From contig CAZYPK010000048.1 of NCBI GenBank assembly GCA_964649195.1, positions 1 to 31,410 of the forward strand: 31,410 bases of DNA. Reading direction: 5' to 3'. The position numbers and the translations under genes were made by a program. This DNA comes from JTS-RE9 sp964649195. GTDB lineage: Bacteria; Planctomycetota; Phycisphaerae; Phycisphaerales; Phycisphaeraceae. Numbering within the stretch: the stretch's first letter is position 1; each line of letters starts with the position of its first letter. The notes below the pieces were generated by a model. The model did not search any database. It was given only the letters and a program-made list of their open reading frames with translations, and was not told where the DNA came from. This document shows positions 14,829 to 24,008 of the stretch, piece after piece.

Positions 14829-17800
14829 TCACTCACCGGCTTCCTCGGCGAGCCTGCGGAAGTATTGCTCGGCCAGGTCGCGGTAGCGTTGCGGCACACC
14901 GGGGATGGGCGCCGCGCCGCTGCCGCGTTGGGTGGCGCTGTCGGGCGAGAGCGACTCGGCGGCGGCGGCGTGCGATTCCTCGGCGGTGGCGCCCGTGCCG
15001 CGCCCCGCGCCATCGCGGCCGCCGCGCCGCTGGGCGCCGCTCTGGCCGGTGGAGCGGGGGCCATACACGCTCACCTTGCCGCGCGCACCCTGCGAGCCTG
15101 CCTTGCCGGTCTGTCCGGGGTTGTTCGATGCGCTCTGCCCCGGCTGACCCTCGCCGAGCTTGGGCAGGTTCCGCCCTTGCGAAAGCTGCCGCAACCCCTG
15201 CCCCGGCGATTGCCTTTGAAGCTGAAACTTCGCATCCGCAAAGTCGCTCTGCGCCTGCTCGCCCATGTTCTCACTCTGTTGGAGCATCGATTCGAGCTTG
15301 GTCGCCGCTCCATCGGCCAGCGCGTGCGCCTTGCCGCCGTCGCCCTGCATCGCGGATTCCTCCGCGCCGGCCTGGTCGGCTTCGATGTTCAGCTCGCGGA
15401 TCCTCGCCGCGATCTCTCGCGCGCTCTGCGACATGTTGGGCAGTTGCGATTCCGCTCCATCAGCCGCCGCCTCCAACTCCTTGACGATGCCGGCCAGTTC
15501 CTCCTTCAGCGCCTGCTGCTCCATCGCCAGCCGCTGGGCCCGAATCTCTTCCGCAGGCGTGAGATTCTTCCTGTCCTTGAACGGCGCCAGCCGGTTCGCC
15601 AGATCGCGCTGCGCCTCCGCCAGTGAAGGCACGCGCTGCGCCTGGGTCATGATGCGGTCCGCCTTGGCGATCAGTTCCATGTCCTGATTCGCGGCTTTCG
15701 CCTGGGCCTGCGCTTCATCCAGTCGCGCCTCATCACCCTTGAGCTGCTGCGCCAGTCGCTGGAGATGCCGCAAGGCTTCGCCCTTGTCGCCGGGCTTTTC
15801 GTCCCGGTTGAATTCGTTCTCGCGCCTGAGCTTCGTCGCATCCTCCGCGCCGCGATCGAGCTGATTGGCCTGCTCCGCCAGCATCTGCGCGTAAGCCCGT
15901 TCGAAGTCATACAGGTTCGGCTGCTCCGAACGATCGCGCATCTCCTTGGCCAGCTTCCACTGATCCTCCGCATACTGGGCGAGTTTCTCATTAAGCTGCG
16001 CAAGTTTCTTTTCATCCTCCGCCGTGGGCACGCCGCCCTGATCGGCGATCTTCTTCTGTAATGCCTCGGCTTCAGCAAGCAGTTCTTCGCGCTGCTTATC
16101 GAGTGCGCGAAGCAATGCATCAAAGCGTTCGATCTCCGCGAGAATCTCCTCCATCTGATACTCCGACCGCGCGTGGTTCTGGTAATCCTCCATCGAGATG
16201 ACGTGAATCACATACGTTGGCGTGTCAGTGAATTGTCCAATGGCCGGAGTTTCAATGTTGTCATCCGTGGCGCGTGGCTTGATGCCCCAGCCAGCGTTGA
16301 TGTTCCCATCCTCATCTGCGAAAGGATAGTTGTCGTGAGCCGTGGCGAAGAAGGTGATGACATCGCCAGCCTTGGCATCGAGGACGGCCAGATCGAACAC
16401 ATGTTTCGCCTGCACCTGTGAAACGGACCGGGCTTCAAACGACAACGGAACTTCATCCGGCACCGCATCCGAAAATCCGTGAAACAGCGTGATGCGGCTG
16501 ATCTTCACATCATCCTCCGCTTCAATCACCACCGGCACCTTCCAACCCACGGGTGCGATGATCTGCCTTTCCGGAGGCTCGACAATCGAGATGCGCGGCG
16601 GCGCATCGGACACCACTTCAATCCTGCCGGTCAGAGGCGAAAGACTGCGCGAACGCTGAGGGTTAGCCGCAACGAGATCCATCGAGAACATCACTGATTG
16701 GACCAAGTGATATTGCAACACGGTGGATGTTGGATCATCCGCGAGGGGCAACACGGTGTAAGGCAACAAATGCCAATCCAGCAGTAGTCCGTAGGACGAA
16801 TTGGAGGAATCATGCTGTGGCGGGAATTCATTCGGGTTGGCTTTCTTTCGTTTCAAAGCCTCGCGATAAGAGTACAGACCCGTCTTATTCGTTTTAGTTT
16901 CTGGCTTGCGATTCTTTTCATCTGTCGTCAATTCAAATCGGATCAGACTCTTCTCGAGCGGCAGATTGCTCTTGATCGTCAGCGTCACCTTCGTGCCTTT
17001 CAGTGCACGAATACCCTGCGGGGAAAGGTATTCCGTGGTCCGCTTCCAGCCGGTGTAGGCGGGCGGATCATACGTGACCATCACGCTCTCAAAGCGCGGC
17101 ACCGGCAGCACCTTGATCCTCCGCTTCTCGCTGCGACCGGCGGGAGTGTCGATGTAAAACGTGCGCGTGCGGTCGGCTTTGGGGATGGGAAAGAGAAATG
17201 AGTTCCGAGTGGCGATTTCGGATTTCGGATTTCGGATTTCGGATTTTGCGACCTCCGTCTCGTTGCCGACTCTGAGCATCGGCGCCGCCGTCGTTGCAGC
17301 GCTTTTGTCTGCGGTGTCGCTGACGAAGATCACATTCGCCTGCTGCGGCAGGTTGGACCCGGTGAGCGTGACGCGGATGTCGGCGGGTTCGCCTTCGTAC
17401 ACTTCTTGAGGATGATCGAAGTGGAAGTTCACCAGCGTGAACGGGGGCAGGTCGGCCAAGGGGTTCAGGTAGCGGGACAGGGTGGTTGCAAATACCGATG
17501 GAACGACGGACCACGCCATGAACACGATCAACAGCGCGATCAGAGCGAAGCCGCAAGCGGCTTGGGTGGGGCGTTTGTCGATGATGCGCGACGGGATGAG
17601 TGTGGAGGCGAGTCGGCTGCCGCGCTCGATGGTGGCCTGGCGCAAAGCGATGCTTGTGGCGTCGGCGGGGATGGCGGAGAACTGCACCGCGTTGATCAGA
17701 TCGCTGCGCGACAGTTCCAGGCGGTCTTCGATCATGCGGGCGGTGCGTTGGCGATCGAACTTTTCGCAGGCGACCTGAAGAACGACAAAACCGACCGCGC

Positions 17801-17996
17801 CGAGCATCACCAGCAACAGCAACACATCAACGATGATCAGTCCGATCATCGGCAGGCCGAGCATGGCATCGAGCGCCACGGCGAGAAGCAGCGCGATGAT
17901 GATCGCCGTGACGGACCGTGCCGCGGCCCGCATGGCGACGTGCAGCCGAACCAGCCGGGCGGTGGCGCGGAGCGTGTTGTCGAGCGCGGTGTTCAT
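14829..17996 (-). CDS. Large membrane-anchored coiled-coil protein, DUF4175-like
   Basis: 1055 residues. The N-terminus has two predicted membrane helices (about 24-46 and 50-75) and a third near 148-170, followed by a beta-rich extracytoplasmic part (residues about 185-590). From about 600 to 930 there is a long Glu/Gln/Ala/Lys-rich coiled coil (EEILAEIERFDALLRALDKQ and on). The C-terminus is a Gly/Gln-rich low-complexity tail. This resembles DUF4175-type proteins encoded next to BatA/VWA genes; biochemical function is unknown. It follows the two VWA genes on the same strand (33-bp gap), so it probably joins their membrane complex. Two repeat elements are embedded in frame: an AAATCCG heptamer array (17215-17242) and a palindromic element (17543-17562) that forms the start of the third membrane helix. 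It converges with valS with only 20 bp between stop codons. Confidence 0.75.
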   Translation of the reverse strand: MNTALDNTLRATARLVRLHVAMRAAARSVTAIIIALLLAVALDAMLGLPMIGLIIVDVLLLLVMLGAVGFVVLQVACEKFDRQRTARMIEDRLELSRSDLINAVQFSAIPADATSIALRQATIERGSRLASTLIPSRIIDKRPTQAACGFALIALLIVFMAWSVVPSVFATTLSRYLNPLADLPPFTLVNFHFDHPQEVYEGEPADIRVTLTGSNLPQQANVIFVSDTADKSAATTAAPMLRVGNETEVAKSEIRNPKSEIATRNSFLFPIPKADRTRTFYIDTPAGRSEKRRIKVLPVPRFESVMVTYDPPAYTGWKRTTEYLSPQGIRALKGTKVTLTIKSNLPLEKSLIRFELTTDEKNRKPETKTNKTGLYSYREALKRKKANPNEFPPQHDSSNSSYGLLLDWHLLPYTVLPLADDPTSTVLQYHLVQSVMFSMDLVAANPQRSRSLSPLTGRIEVVSDAPPRISIVEPPERQIIAPVGWKVPVVIEAEDDVKISRITLFHGFSDAVPDEVPLSFEARSVSQVQAKHVFDLAVLDAKAGDVITFFATAHDNYPFADEDGNINAGWGIKPRATDDNIETPAIGQFTDTPTYVIHVISMEDYQNHARSEYQMEEILAEIERFDALLRALDKQREELLAEAEALQKKIADQGGVPTAEDEKKLAQLNEKLAQYAEDQWKLAKEMRDRSEQPNLYDFERAYAQMLAEQANQLDRGAEDATKLRRENEFNRDEKPGDKGEALRHLQRLAQQLKGDEARLDEAQAQAKAANQDMELIAKADRIMTQAQRVPSLAEAQRDLANRLAPFKDRKNLTPAEEIRAQRLAMEQQALKEELAGIVKELEAAADGAESQLPNMSQSAREIAARIRELNIEADQAGAEESAMQGDGGKAHALADGAATKLESMLQQSENMGEQAQSDFADAKFQLQRQSPGQGLRQLSQGRNLPKLGEGQPGQSASNNPGQTGKAGSQGARGKVSVYGPRSTGQSGAQRRGGRDGAGRGTGATAEESHAAAAESLSPDSATQRGSGAAPIPGVPQRYRDLAEQYFRRLAEEAGE
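17215..17242 (-). repeat. Heptamer array (AAATCCG) inside the DUF4175-like gene
   Basis: Four 7-bp units, ATTTCGG on the plus strand and so CCGAAAT in the coding strand. They are read as KSEIRNPKSEI, the same peptide as in the acnA insert. The adjacent bases (GAGTTCCGAGTGGCG) resemble the GTTCCGA heptamer of 4345-4379. Confidence 0.92.
17543..17562 (-). repeat. Palindromic repeat inside the DUF4175-like gene
   Basis: Twenty bases identical to the start of the 27-bp repeat at 1325 and 2868. On the coding strand they are read as AACGFAL, at the beginning of a hydrophobic segment. Confidence 0.85.
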
Positions 17997-18029
17997 CGTC
18001 TGTCCATCTGGCCGGCCTTGGCCATGCGA

Positions 18030-20300
18030 TCAAAGCAGCCCCACCCCGCGCCGCGCCAGCCATTCGAGTCCTGTCCATATTAGCAGCAGCGCCAGCACGA
18101 AGCCCCGATTCCACACGTATTCCGGCTGATTCGGCGTGATCTGCGCCGCCAGGGCGCGTGCAAGTTGTGCAGGCAGGTCGGCAGCCTCATCGGGGGTGAA
18201 GAACCTGCCGCCGGTTTGCTCGGCCAAGGTGCGCATCGCCTCGGGGTCGGCGGAGCTTTCCAATCGCTCGATGTCTTCGTGATAAACGCTGAACTTCCGC
18301 TCCTGCGGCGAAGGCTTGAGCGGCGCGGCATCAAGCCGCACTTCATACACGCCGGCCAGCTCCGGCTTGAAGGCGGCCTGATGGCGCGTGCCGCCGGGGA
18401 GTTTTTGCACGGCCGGTTCGTGCGTTTTTCCTGCCGGGTCGATCACGCGAATCTTCGGCGCGTAATCGTCATCGCGCGGCAGGGTGCGGGTGATGGCGGT
18501 GATGAGCACCGGATCGCCGAGCCGGCCGCCGATCGCGCCCACCTCCAGCGACACCTCCTGGTTCGGCTGAAAGCGGCCGCCCATCGCCAGGCTGCGCACG
18601 AGGTTGGACCAGAAGAGGTCGTACATGCCGTCATACTGTTTGAGGCGCGGCGGCAACTGGCTCCACTGCCAAAGCCCTTCGCCGAGGATGGCCACGACAT
18701 GACCGGAGCCGACCTGCATGCGCACGAGCGCGGGCTGCGTTGCCGCGCCGGCTGGCCCGCCGCCGGGGTTGCCGCCGTGGGGCACGGCGTTGGCGAGCAC
18801 CTGGGCCGCAGGCTTGATGCGCTCGATCGCAGCCATCGCGCTGTAGGCCCGCAGCGAAGGCACCGCACGCTGCGCCGTCAGGTCGATCGAATCGAAGGCG
18901 AAGCAAGGTTCGCTTACACCCGTCGGCGTCAATTCCCACGCCAGATCGTAAAGCAGCGCACCGCTGCGCGACCAGATCACCGGTTCCAACACCGACCAGC
19001 TTCGTGCCAGCGCCATGCCCGCGGGCGCGGCGGCGTCATAAGGCTGACCCCGCGCGAGGATCAGGTGCCCGCCATGCTCGTTCACAAACGCGGGAAGCAG
19101 GCTCGCCTGCTCGGCGGACATCACCCGCTCGATGGAGCGGCCAAGGATCACGACGTTGAACTTCGCCAGGTCTTCGGCGCGTGAAGGCACGGCGGCGACG
19201 GCCTCTCCCTCGCCGCGCGTGACGATGCGCGACTGCCTGCCGGCGGTCATCTGCGTGATGTGGGTCAGCTCGATCGATGCATCCTTCCGCAGGGATTGCG
19301 CGAGGTATTTCGTGTCCCAGTAGGGTTCGCCTTCCAGCAGCAGCACCTTGATGCGCTCGCCGGTGACTTCGGCGAAGAGCGTGCGCGAGTTGTTGCCGGT
19401 TTCGATTTCGCCTGGCGCGGGGTCCACGGTGAGCGCGTATTCATAGACGCCCGGGGTTTCGTGCATGATGGGCAGCGTGATCTCCACTTCACGCTGGCCG
19501 CCAAAGTTCACCGGCTGCGTGACGACCTCGCCGCCCTGCCGGATGCGAAGCAGCGTCGCGGTTTGATCCAGACCGGTCTGGCGGATGCGGATGGAGATGG
19601 CGCCCGGCTCCCTGGCGATGAGGAATCGCTGCGAAAGCGAAGCGGAAAGCGCGATGTCCTGCTGCGCCGTTTTGCCGCCCATCGCCACGGCATGAATGAC
19701 CGTGCCGCGCGAACGGGCGATGGCGGCCACCTGCGCCAGCGGCTCGCCCTGCGAGTCGCGGCCATCGCTGAGCACCAGCATCGTCGCCTGCTGCGACGAG
19801 GCGGAGATATCCACCACCGCCTGCCGGAGATTTTCCGCGATGAAGGATGACTTGCCCGTGGCGATGCGGGCCGCATCCATCTTCAGATCGCGCTGCGAAA
19901 GCGGCAGGGTCGCGGTGTCGAATGTGAAAAGCTGCACATCAAAGTTCGCCCGCAGTTTGTCGAGTTGTTCATCGCCGAGCCAGCGGTCGATGGCGAACCG
20001 AATACGGGGCTGGCCGCGCACATCGGCGGTGAGCATCGAGGCGGAGCTGTCGAGATAGACATGCAGCGGCGGCCTGGCGTCGGCGCTCGCGGCGGGCGGC
20101 AACGCGCTGGGGCCCATCAGCAGGTAGGTGAGCGTGGCGATGACGGACAGCCGCATGAGCAGCAGCACCGAGCTGACCAGCGGCTGCCGTCGCATGTTGC
20201 GGGCATAGACGAAGATGGCCAGCAGCGCCAGCGCCCCGGCGATGCCCCAGAGATGATGCGGCGCCAGCGGCGGGCGGAGGATGTAGGCGAGGTGGGGCAT
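18030..20300 (-). CDS. VWA-domain membrane protein with glutamine-amidotransferase-like fold
   Basis: 756 residues. Two N-terminal helices (about 16-33 and 42-62) precede a VWA domain with the MIDAS start DSSASM (Asp84, Ser86, Ser88) and VLSDGRDSQGEP. The VWA fold binds a divalent metal and mediates protein contacts. A CARDB/Ig-like beta segment follows (VYEYALTVDPAPGEIETGNN). Then comes a class I glutamine-amidotransferase-like fold (IKVLLLEGEPYWDTKYLAQS, FNVVILGRSIERV) that shows no obvious catalytic Cys-His-Glu triad. A last helix lies near 736-750. It is the middle gene of three on this strand. Such trios are common in planctomycetes, usually next to MoxR and DUF58 genes, which are absent here. 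Likely a periplasm-facing complex; its target is unknown. Confidence 0.8.
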   Translation of the reverse strand: MPHLAYILRPPLAPHHLWGIAGALALLAIFVYARNMRRQPLVSSVLLLMRLSVIATLTYLLMGPSALPPAASADARPPLHVYLDSSASMLTADVRGQPRIRFAIDRWLGDEQLDKLRANFDVQLFTFDTATLPLSQRDLKMDAARIATGKSSFIAENLRQAVVDISASSQQATMLVLSDGRDSQGEPLAQVAAIARSRGTVIHAVAMGGKTAQQDIALSASLSQRFLIAREPGAISIRIRQTGLDQTATLLRIRQGGEVVTQPVNFGGQREVEITLPIMHETPGVYEYALTVDPAPGEIETGNNSRTLFAEVTGERIKVLLLEGEPYWDTKYLAQSLRKDASIELTHITQMTAGRQSRIVTRGEGEAVAAVPSRAEDLAKFNVVILGRSIERVMSAEQASLLPAFVNEHGGHLILARGQPYDAAAPAGMALARSWSVLEPVIWSRSGALLYDLAWELTPTGVSEPCFAFDSIDLTAQRAVPSLRAYSAMAAIERIKPAAQVLANAVPHGGNPGGGPAGAATQPALVRMQVGSGHVVAILGEGLWQWSQLPPRLKQYDGMYDLFWSNLVRSLAMGGRFQPNQEVSLEVGAIGGRLGDPVLITAITRTLPRDDDYAPKIRVIDPAGKTHEPAVQKLPGGTRHQAAFKPELAGVYEVRLDAAPLKPSPQERKFSVYHEDIERLESSADPEAMRTLAEQTGGRFFTPDEAADLPAQLARALAAQITPNQPEYVWNRGFVLALLLIWTGLEWLARRGVGLL

Positions 20301-20349
20301 GAAAGAGGCATTTCATAATAGAGGTTGCAAAATGGAAAGCATGGCTTTC

Positions 20350-20502
20350 AGCCGCGAAGCGGCGACATCGGTTTTATGCGGCAAGATGCACCCATTTGAT
20401 GTCGCCGCTTCGCGGCCGAACACGACTCTCGCCATTTCCGGGGGCTTTCCTCTTTATGCTCTTCCTGCTCTTTATGCTCTTTATGCTCTTCCCGCTCTTC
20501 CG
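20350..20502. repeat. Inverted repeat plus nonamer array between the two VWA genes
   Basis: Arms GCCGCGAAGCGGCGACATC (20351-20369) and its reverse complement at 20398-20417. Then six 9-bp units alternating CTCTTTATG and CTCTTCCTG (20450-20502), ending a few bases from the BatA-like stop codon. This is the only 9-bp-period array I found. Confidence 0.9.
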
Positions 20503-20508
20503 TGGCAA

Positions 20509-22776
20509 TCATCTGCTCCATACGCTCAACAGCGCCAGTTCCATCGCCATGAAAACCATCGCGGCAACCACGAACCAATGCCACAGCGGTTGGCCGCGCA
20601 GTTCGAGCGCATCGCCGGCCGTGGCCGGGGCGAGCACGTCGATGGTGACGCCGGTGGATTTCAGCAACGAGGCGACGGCATCTTCATCCAAGGCGCGGAG
20701 GTCGCTTTCGCGCGGGTCGAGGTTGACCGCGACATCACCGACCGGCTGATCGTTGCGAAGCACACGGTAAAAACCGGCGGCCTCCGTGCGAGGCAGCATC
20801 ACCGACATGCGCGAGCCGATGCGGGAAAGCTCCGGCGTGAGCAGCCCGCCTTGCGGGCCTTCGATGACAAAACCGCCCGCCTGCTCGCCGACGGGAATGG
20901 GCACGCTCGCGTGGATCGCCTGGCCGACCGTGGCCATGCCGCGCCGGTCCAGGCGCGGCCGCACGTAACGCAGCAGGCTGTGGGACAGGGCGACGAACGA
21001 GCCGTATTTCCCCAGGTCGCCGGCCTCCAGTGACGGGCTGAAGTTCGCCACGATGAGCCGGCCATCGCCCGCGCTGATCAGCGCCGCCGCCGGCGTCCCT
21101 TCACCGAACCGCAGCAGCACCGTGGCCAGCGGGTTCACATCCTCCACCGACCAGATGCGATGAAAGCGAATCTGCGAAAGCGTCCGCCGGGCCTGCTCAT
21201 CAAACTCGGTGAGCACCGGCGAATGCCACAGCCCTTCGGTGATGCGCGGCACCTGCGGGCCGGCGGTGAAGTCACGCAGTTGCGCGGCACGCCAGGGGGT
21301 GATGCGGATCGGCTGTCCGGGGGGCGGGGGAGGCGCGGAGTATCCGGGGGATGCTGCCGCACCCGATTCGCGTTTGATGAAGGCGTTCGATGCCGCTTCC
21401 AGCAGTTCGAGATTGGCCGGTACATGCGGACTCTCGCTGAACATCAACACCCCGCCGCCGCGATGGAGATACTCGACCAGCGTTGCCCCGGCCTGATCGC
21501 TAAGGCGATTCACCCGGCTGATCACCACGGCCTGCGCCCCGCTCAAATCCGCTTCCGCCAGATCGAGCGAGGTCAGTTGCCGAACCTCGATCAGGTCGCC
21601 GCGATCCCCGCGCGGCGAAAGCGCCCGGGCAATGAAGTAGGAAGCCGAACCCAGCGCCGAAGCATCATCATCACCCACCACCAGCACCGACACGCGCTGC
21701 GCCGCCTCCACGGAAAGGTAAAGCCTGTTGTCCGCCGGCAGCGCATCATCGGGCAGACTGAACTCGATGCGATGCCGGCCTTGGGTGGTGATGACGGCTT
21801 CGAATGAAACCTCGCGCGATTCGCGCACCGCCAGCGCCACCGTGCGGGTGCCGATGGGCTGGCCATCAAGCTGGGCCGCAACAGTGACATCCCTTGCCGC
21901 ATTCGAGTGATTCGTGACCTTGGCGATCAGCAGCGTCTGCTGATGGATGATCGGCATCGCCGGTTCGCTGCGGGCATCGGAAAGGGCGAGGTTGGAGGCA
22001 TCCTCAATCGCGGCGGGCATGATCGAAACCACCGTGCCCGGCGGCAGCGGCGATGATTCGCCCGTTGCCGACGCGATGTCGCTCCAGTTGCTCCGCTGCA
22101 TGTCGGAAAAAATCACCAGCCTTCGCTGCACACCGGCGCCCGCTTCGCGCAGCATGTCGCCCGCCATCGCCAAGGCGGCACGCAGGTCGGCCCGCTGCGC
22201 GGTCAGCTCAAAATCGGAAAGCCCTTCGTGTGCCGCGGCATGATTGGCGCTGAGCATCGGCCGGCCCGCCTGGGTTTGAAACAGCGGACGCGGCTGCCCC
22301 TGGGCGAAAATGACATTCACCCGATCCACGCCCGGCGTCAGCGAGGCCAGCGTTCGCTGCGCCCCGGCCCGCATGGTGTGCAGCAGCGACGCGGAGCCGG
22401 TCGTGCGCGGATCGCGGTCCATCGAGGCGCTGACATCGATCAGAAAAACGACCGCCGCCCCCGCCTTCCCGTTTCCATCGGCGGGATCGAGGGCATGACG
22501 GGGCGAACACGAAGGCATGGCGAACGCCGTGGCGACCATGATCAGCGCCAGGCAGCGAAGCAGCAGCAGAATCCACCGGCGAACGCGATAGAGGCTCGAC
22601 TGCGCAGCCCTGGATTCCATCAGCAGCCGAATCGTGGGAAACACGATCCGCCGCCGCGTGCGACGGCTCATCAGATGCGCCGCGATCGGCAGCGCGATCG
22701 CCCCGATACCCAGAAGCATCAGCGGTGCGCCAAGCGAGATGAACGCGAAGGTCGGCATCGTGGAACGAGGCTCCAT
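20509..22776 (-). CDS. BatA-type (aerotolerance regulator N-terminal) VWA protein
   Basis: 755 residues. The N-terminus is the BatA domain: LGAPLMLLGIGAIALPIAAH, the basic motif SRRTRRRIVFPTIRLL, and a second membrane helix near 68-88. A VWA domain begins at DVSASM (Asp114, Ser116, Ser118; MIDAS metal site). Central beta domains follow, with a GATase-like segment (AQAVVISRVNRLSDQAG), and a C-terminal helix near 735-752 ends in VWSR. The start could be 22776 or 22758 (MPTFAFISLG); the latter fits the usual N-terminus better, and GGAG lies 12 nt upstream of it. It is the first of the trio on this strand. The Bacteroides Bat genes it is named after affect aerotolerance, but the role in planctomycetes is not known. 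Confidence 0.85.
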   Translation of the reverse strand: MEPRSTMPTFAFISLGAPLMLLGIGAIALPIAAHLMSRRTRRRIVFPTIRLLMESRAAQSSLYRVRRWILLLLRCLALIMVATAFAMPSCSPRHALDPADGNGKAGAAVVFLIDVSASMDRDPRTTGSASLLHTMRAGAQRTLASLTPGVDRVNVIFAQGQPRPLFQTQAGRPMLSANHAAAHEGLSDFELTAQRADLRAALAMAGDMLREAGAGVQRRLVIFSDMQRSNWSDIASATGESSPLPPGTVVSIMPAAIEDASNLALSDARSEPAMPIIHQQTLLIAKVTNHSNAARDVTVAAQLDGQPIGTRTVALAVRESREVSFEAVITTQGRHRIEFSLPDDALPADNRLYLSVEAAQRVSVLVVGDDDASALGSASYFIARALSPRGDRGDLIEVRQLTSLDLAEADLSGAQAVVISRVNRLSDQAGATLVEYLHRGGGVLMFSESPHVPANLELLEAASNAFIKRESGAAASPGYSAPPPPPGQPIRITPWRAAQLRDFTAGPQVPRITEGLWHSPVLTEFDEQARRTLSQIRFHRIWSVEDVNPLATVLLRFGEGTPAAALISAGDGRLIVANFSPSLEAGDLGKYGSFVALSHSLLRYVRPRLDRRGMATVGQAIHASVPIPVGEQAGGFVIEGPQGGLLTPELSRIGSRMSVMLPRTEAAGFYRVLRNDQPVGDVAVNLDPRESDLRALDEDAVASLLKSTGVTIDVLAPATAGDALELRGQPLWHWFVVAAMVFMAMELALLSVWSR

Positions 22777-22815
22777 TGTAGATGGCGCCGGCAGGCGAAG
22801 GCATTCCCTGCACGC

Positions 22816-23721
22816 TCACTTCACCCCCACGATGTACGCGATCCAGACATCATCATTGGCCACCTTCTCCCGTTTCCTGTAGATGCCGTCGCCGTTGCCA
22901 TCCTTGCCCGGCCCTTCCCAATAAACATCCGCCCTGCCGAAGCCGGCTTCGAGCATCAGCTCGCGCACTTCGGGGACGGACCACAGACGCCAGTCGTAGC
23001 GGAAGGCGTTGGAGAGTTCGCTGCCGTCCTTGAAGCGGAAGTGGATGAAGTAGGTGCCGTGGTGGTTGATGGGGTTGAAAGTCTCCTGTTCCCAGATGTA
23101 TTGGAAGCTGGTCTTGTCGTAGGTGGGCGAGCCGTCGGGTTTGACGCCCTTGCTGTAGGGGATGCCGATGACGCCGTTTTTTTCGATGCGGATTTTGCGG
23201 ACATCCTCGTTGTGTTCCTTCATGCAGTCGCCGCCGCCCATCATGTCGGTGACGAGGATGCCTTGCGGCCCGAGGTTGTTCAGCGCCGCCTTGAAGTAAC
23301 CGCGCAGGGCTTCGCGGGTGCGGAAAAGAAAAAAGGAAAAGTTTTCCGCGGCGATGATCTGGGCCTTCTCCCCGCTTGGATCGCGGACATCCCCCTGCAC
23401 GAGCGTGACGCGCCCCTGCTCCTGTGCGGTGAGCTTGCTCAGGTTGTGATCGCGGCCCCATTGCAGCGTCTGCCCGTCAAGGTCATACCCGACAGCCCGC
23501 CGATCCTTGTGCGTCCGCACCCACTCGCAGCAGACCGCCGCAGCGGCGCAGAAATCCTCGCGCAGCACCATCGCCTTTTTGCCGAACTCGGCGCGATAGA
23601 CGCGATCGAAAAAATCAATCTCCGCCAACGGCTCCTGCACGCTGCGCAGATAAAGATCGAACTTGTCGGCATTCCTTGCGGTGAGGCGCTTGATGCGATG
23701 CTTGTGCTTGTGCTTGGACAT
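22816..23721 (-). CDS. Class I SAM-dependent methyltransferase-like protein
   Basis: 301 residues from the start MSKHKHKHRIKRLTARNADK. A Rossmann methyltransferase pattern is visible: LREDFC near 53-58, VGYDLDGQTL from about 77 (the acidic residue that would bind the SAM ribose), VQGDVRD, and AALNNLGPQGILVTDMMGGG. The glycine-rich loop after EDFC is replaced by Ala residues (EDFCAAAAVCCEW); in the homologues I recall this reads EDFCGTG or EDFCGTA, so SAM binding may be altered. Substrate is unknown. The start at 23721 is preferred over 23754 because the extra residues come from the repeat region upstream. It lies 39 bp upstream of the BatA-like gene and could share a transcript with it. Confidence 0.8.
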   Translation of the reverse strand: MSKHKHKHRIKRLTARNADKFDLYLRSVQEPLAEIDFFDRVYRAEFGKKAMVLREDFCAAAAVCCEWVRTHKDRRAVGYDLDGQTLQWGRDHNLSKLTAQEQGRVTLVQGDVRDPSGEKAQIIAAENFSFFLFRTREALRGYFKAALNNLGPQGILVTDMMGGGDCMKEHNEDVRKIRIEKNGVIGIPYSKGVKPDGSPTYDKTSFQYIWEQETFNPINHHGTYFIHFRFKDGSELSNAFRYDWRLWSVPEVRELMLEAGFGRADVYWEGPGKDGNGDGIYRKREKVANDDVWIAYIVGVK

Positions 23722-23832
23722 GCGGGGATGATAAGGAAAAAAACATGAAAGCATGAGCGAAGAAAAACAAGAAAGCAGGAAAGCAGGAAAACAAGAAATA
23801 AAGACATGAGCCTCCCGAATAACCTCACCCCC

Positions 23833-23893
23833 AAGCCGCTCGCGGCTTCGCGATCCCCCGGTTCACCCCACATCGCGGTTACTCACAATCCCC
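23833..23893. repeat. 61-bp element, copy 1
   Basis: Starts AAGCCGCTCGCGGCTT (a palindrome), then CGCGATCCCCCGGTTCAC, CCACATCG and a C-rich end. It is followed by an octamer array. Similar copies at 23948-24008 and 24732-24792. Confidence 0.9.
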
Positions 23894-23947
23894 TTCCAAA
23901 TTTCATGCTTTCCTGTTTTCCTGATTTCCCGCTTTTCCCCCACCCCC

Positions 23948-24008
23948 AAGCCGCTCCCGGCTTCGCGATCCCCCGGTTCACACCACATCGCAAGTTCCCT
24001 CAAACCCA
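23948..24008. repeat. 61-bp element, copy 2
   Basis: Starts 115 bp after copy 1, in the same orientation. The palindrome is damaged by one change (AAGCCGCTCCCGGCTT). It is again followed by the octamer array, so element plus array forms a 115-bp composite in tandem. Confidence 0.9.

Noticed and set aside
22228..23748. 506-codon open frame on the plus strand
   Set aside because: Spans two minus-strand genes and the gap between them; no recognisable domain.
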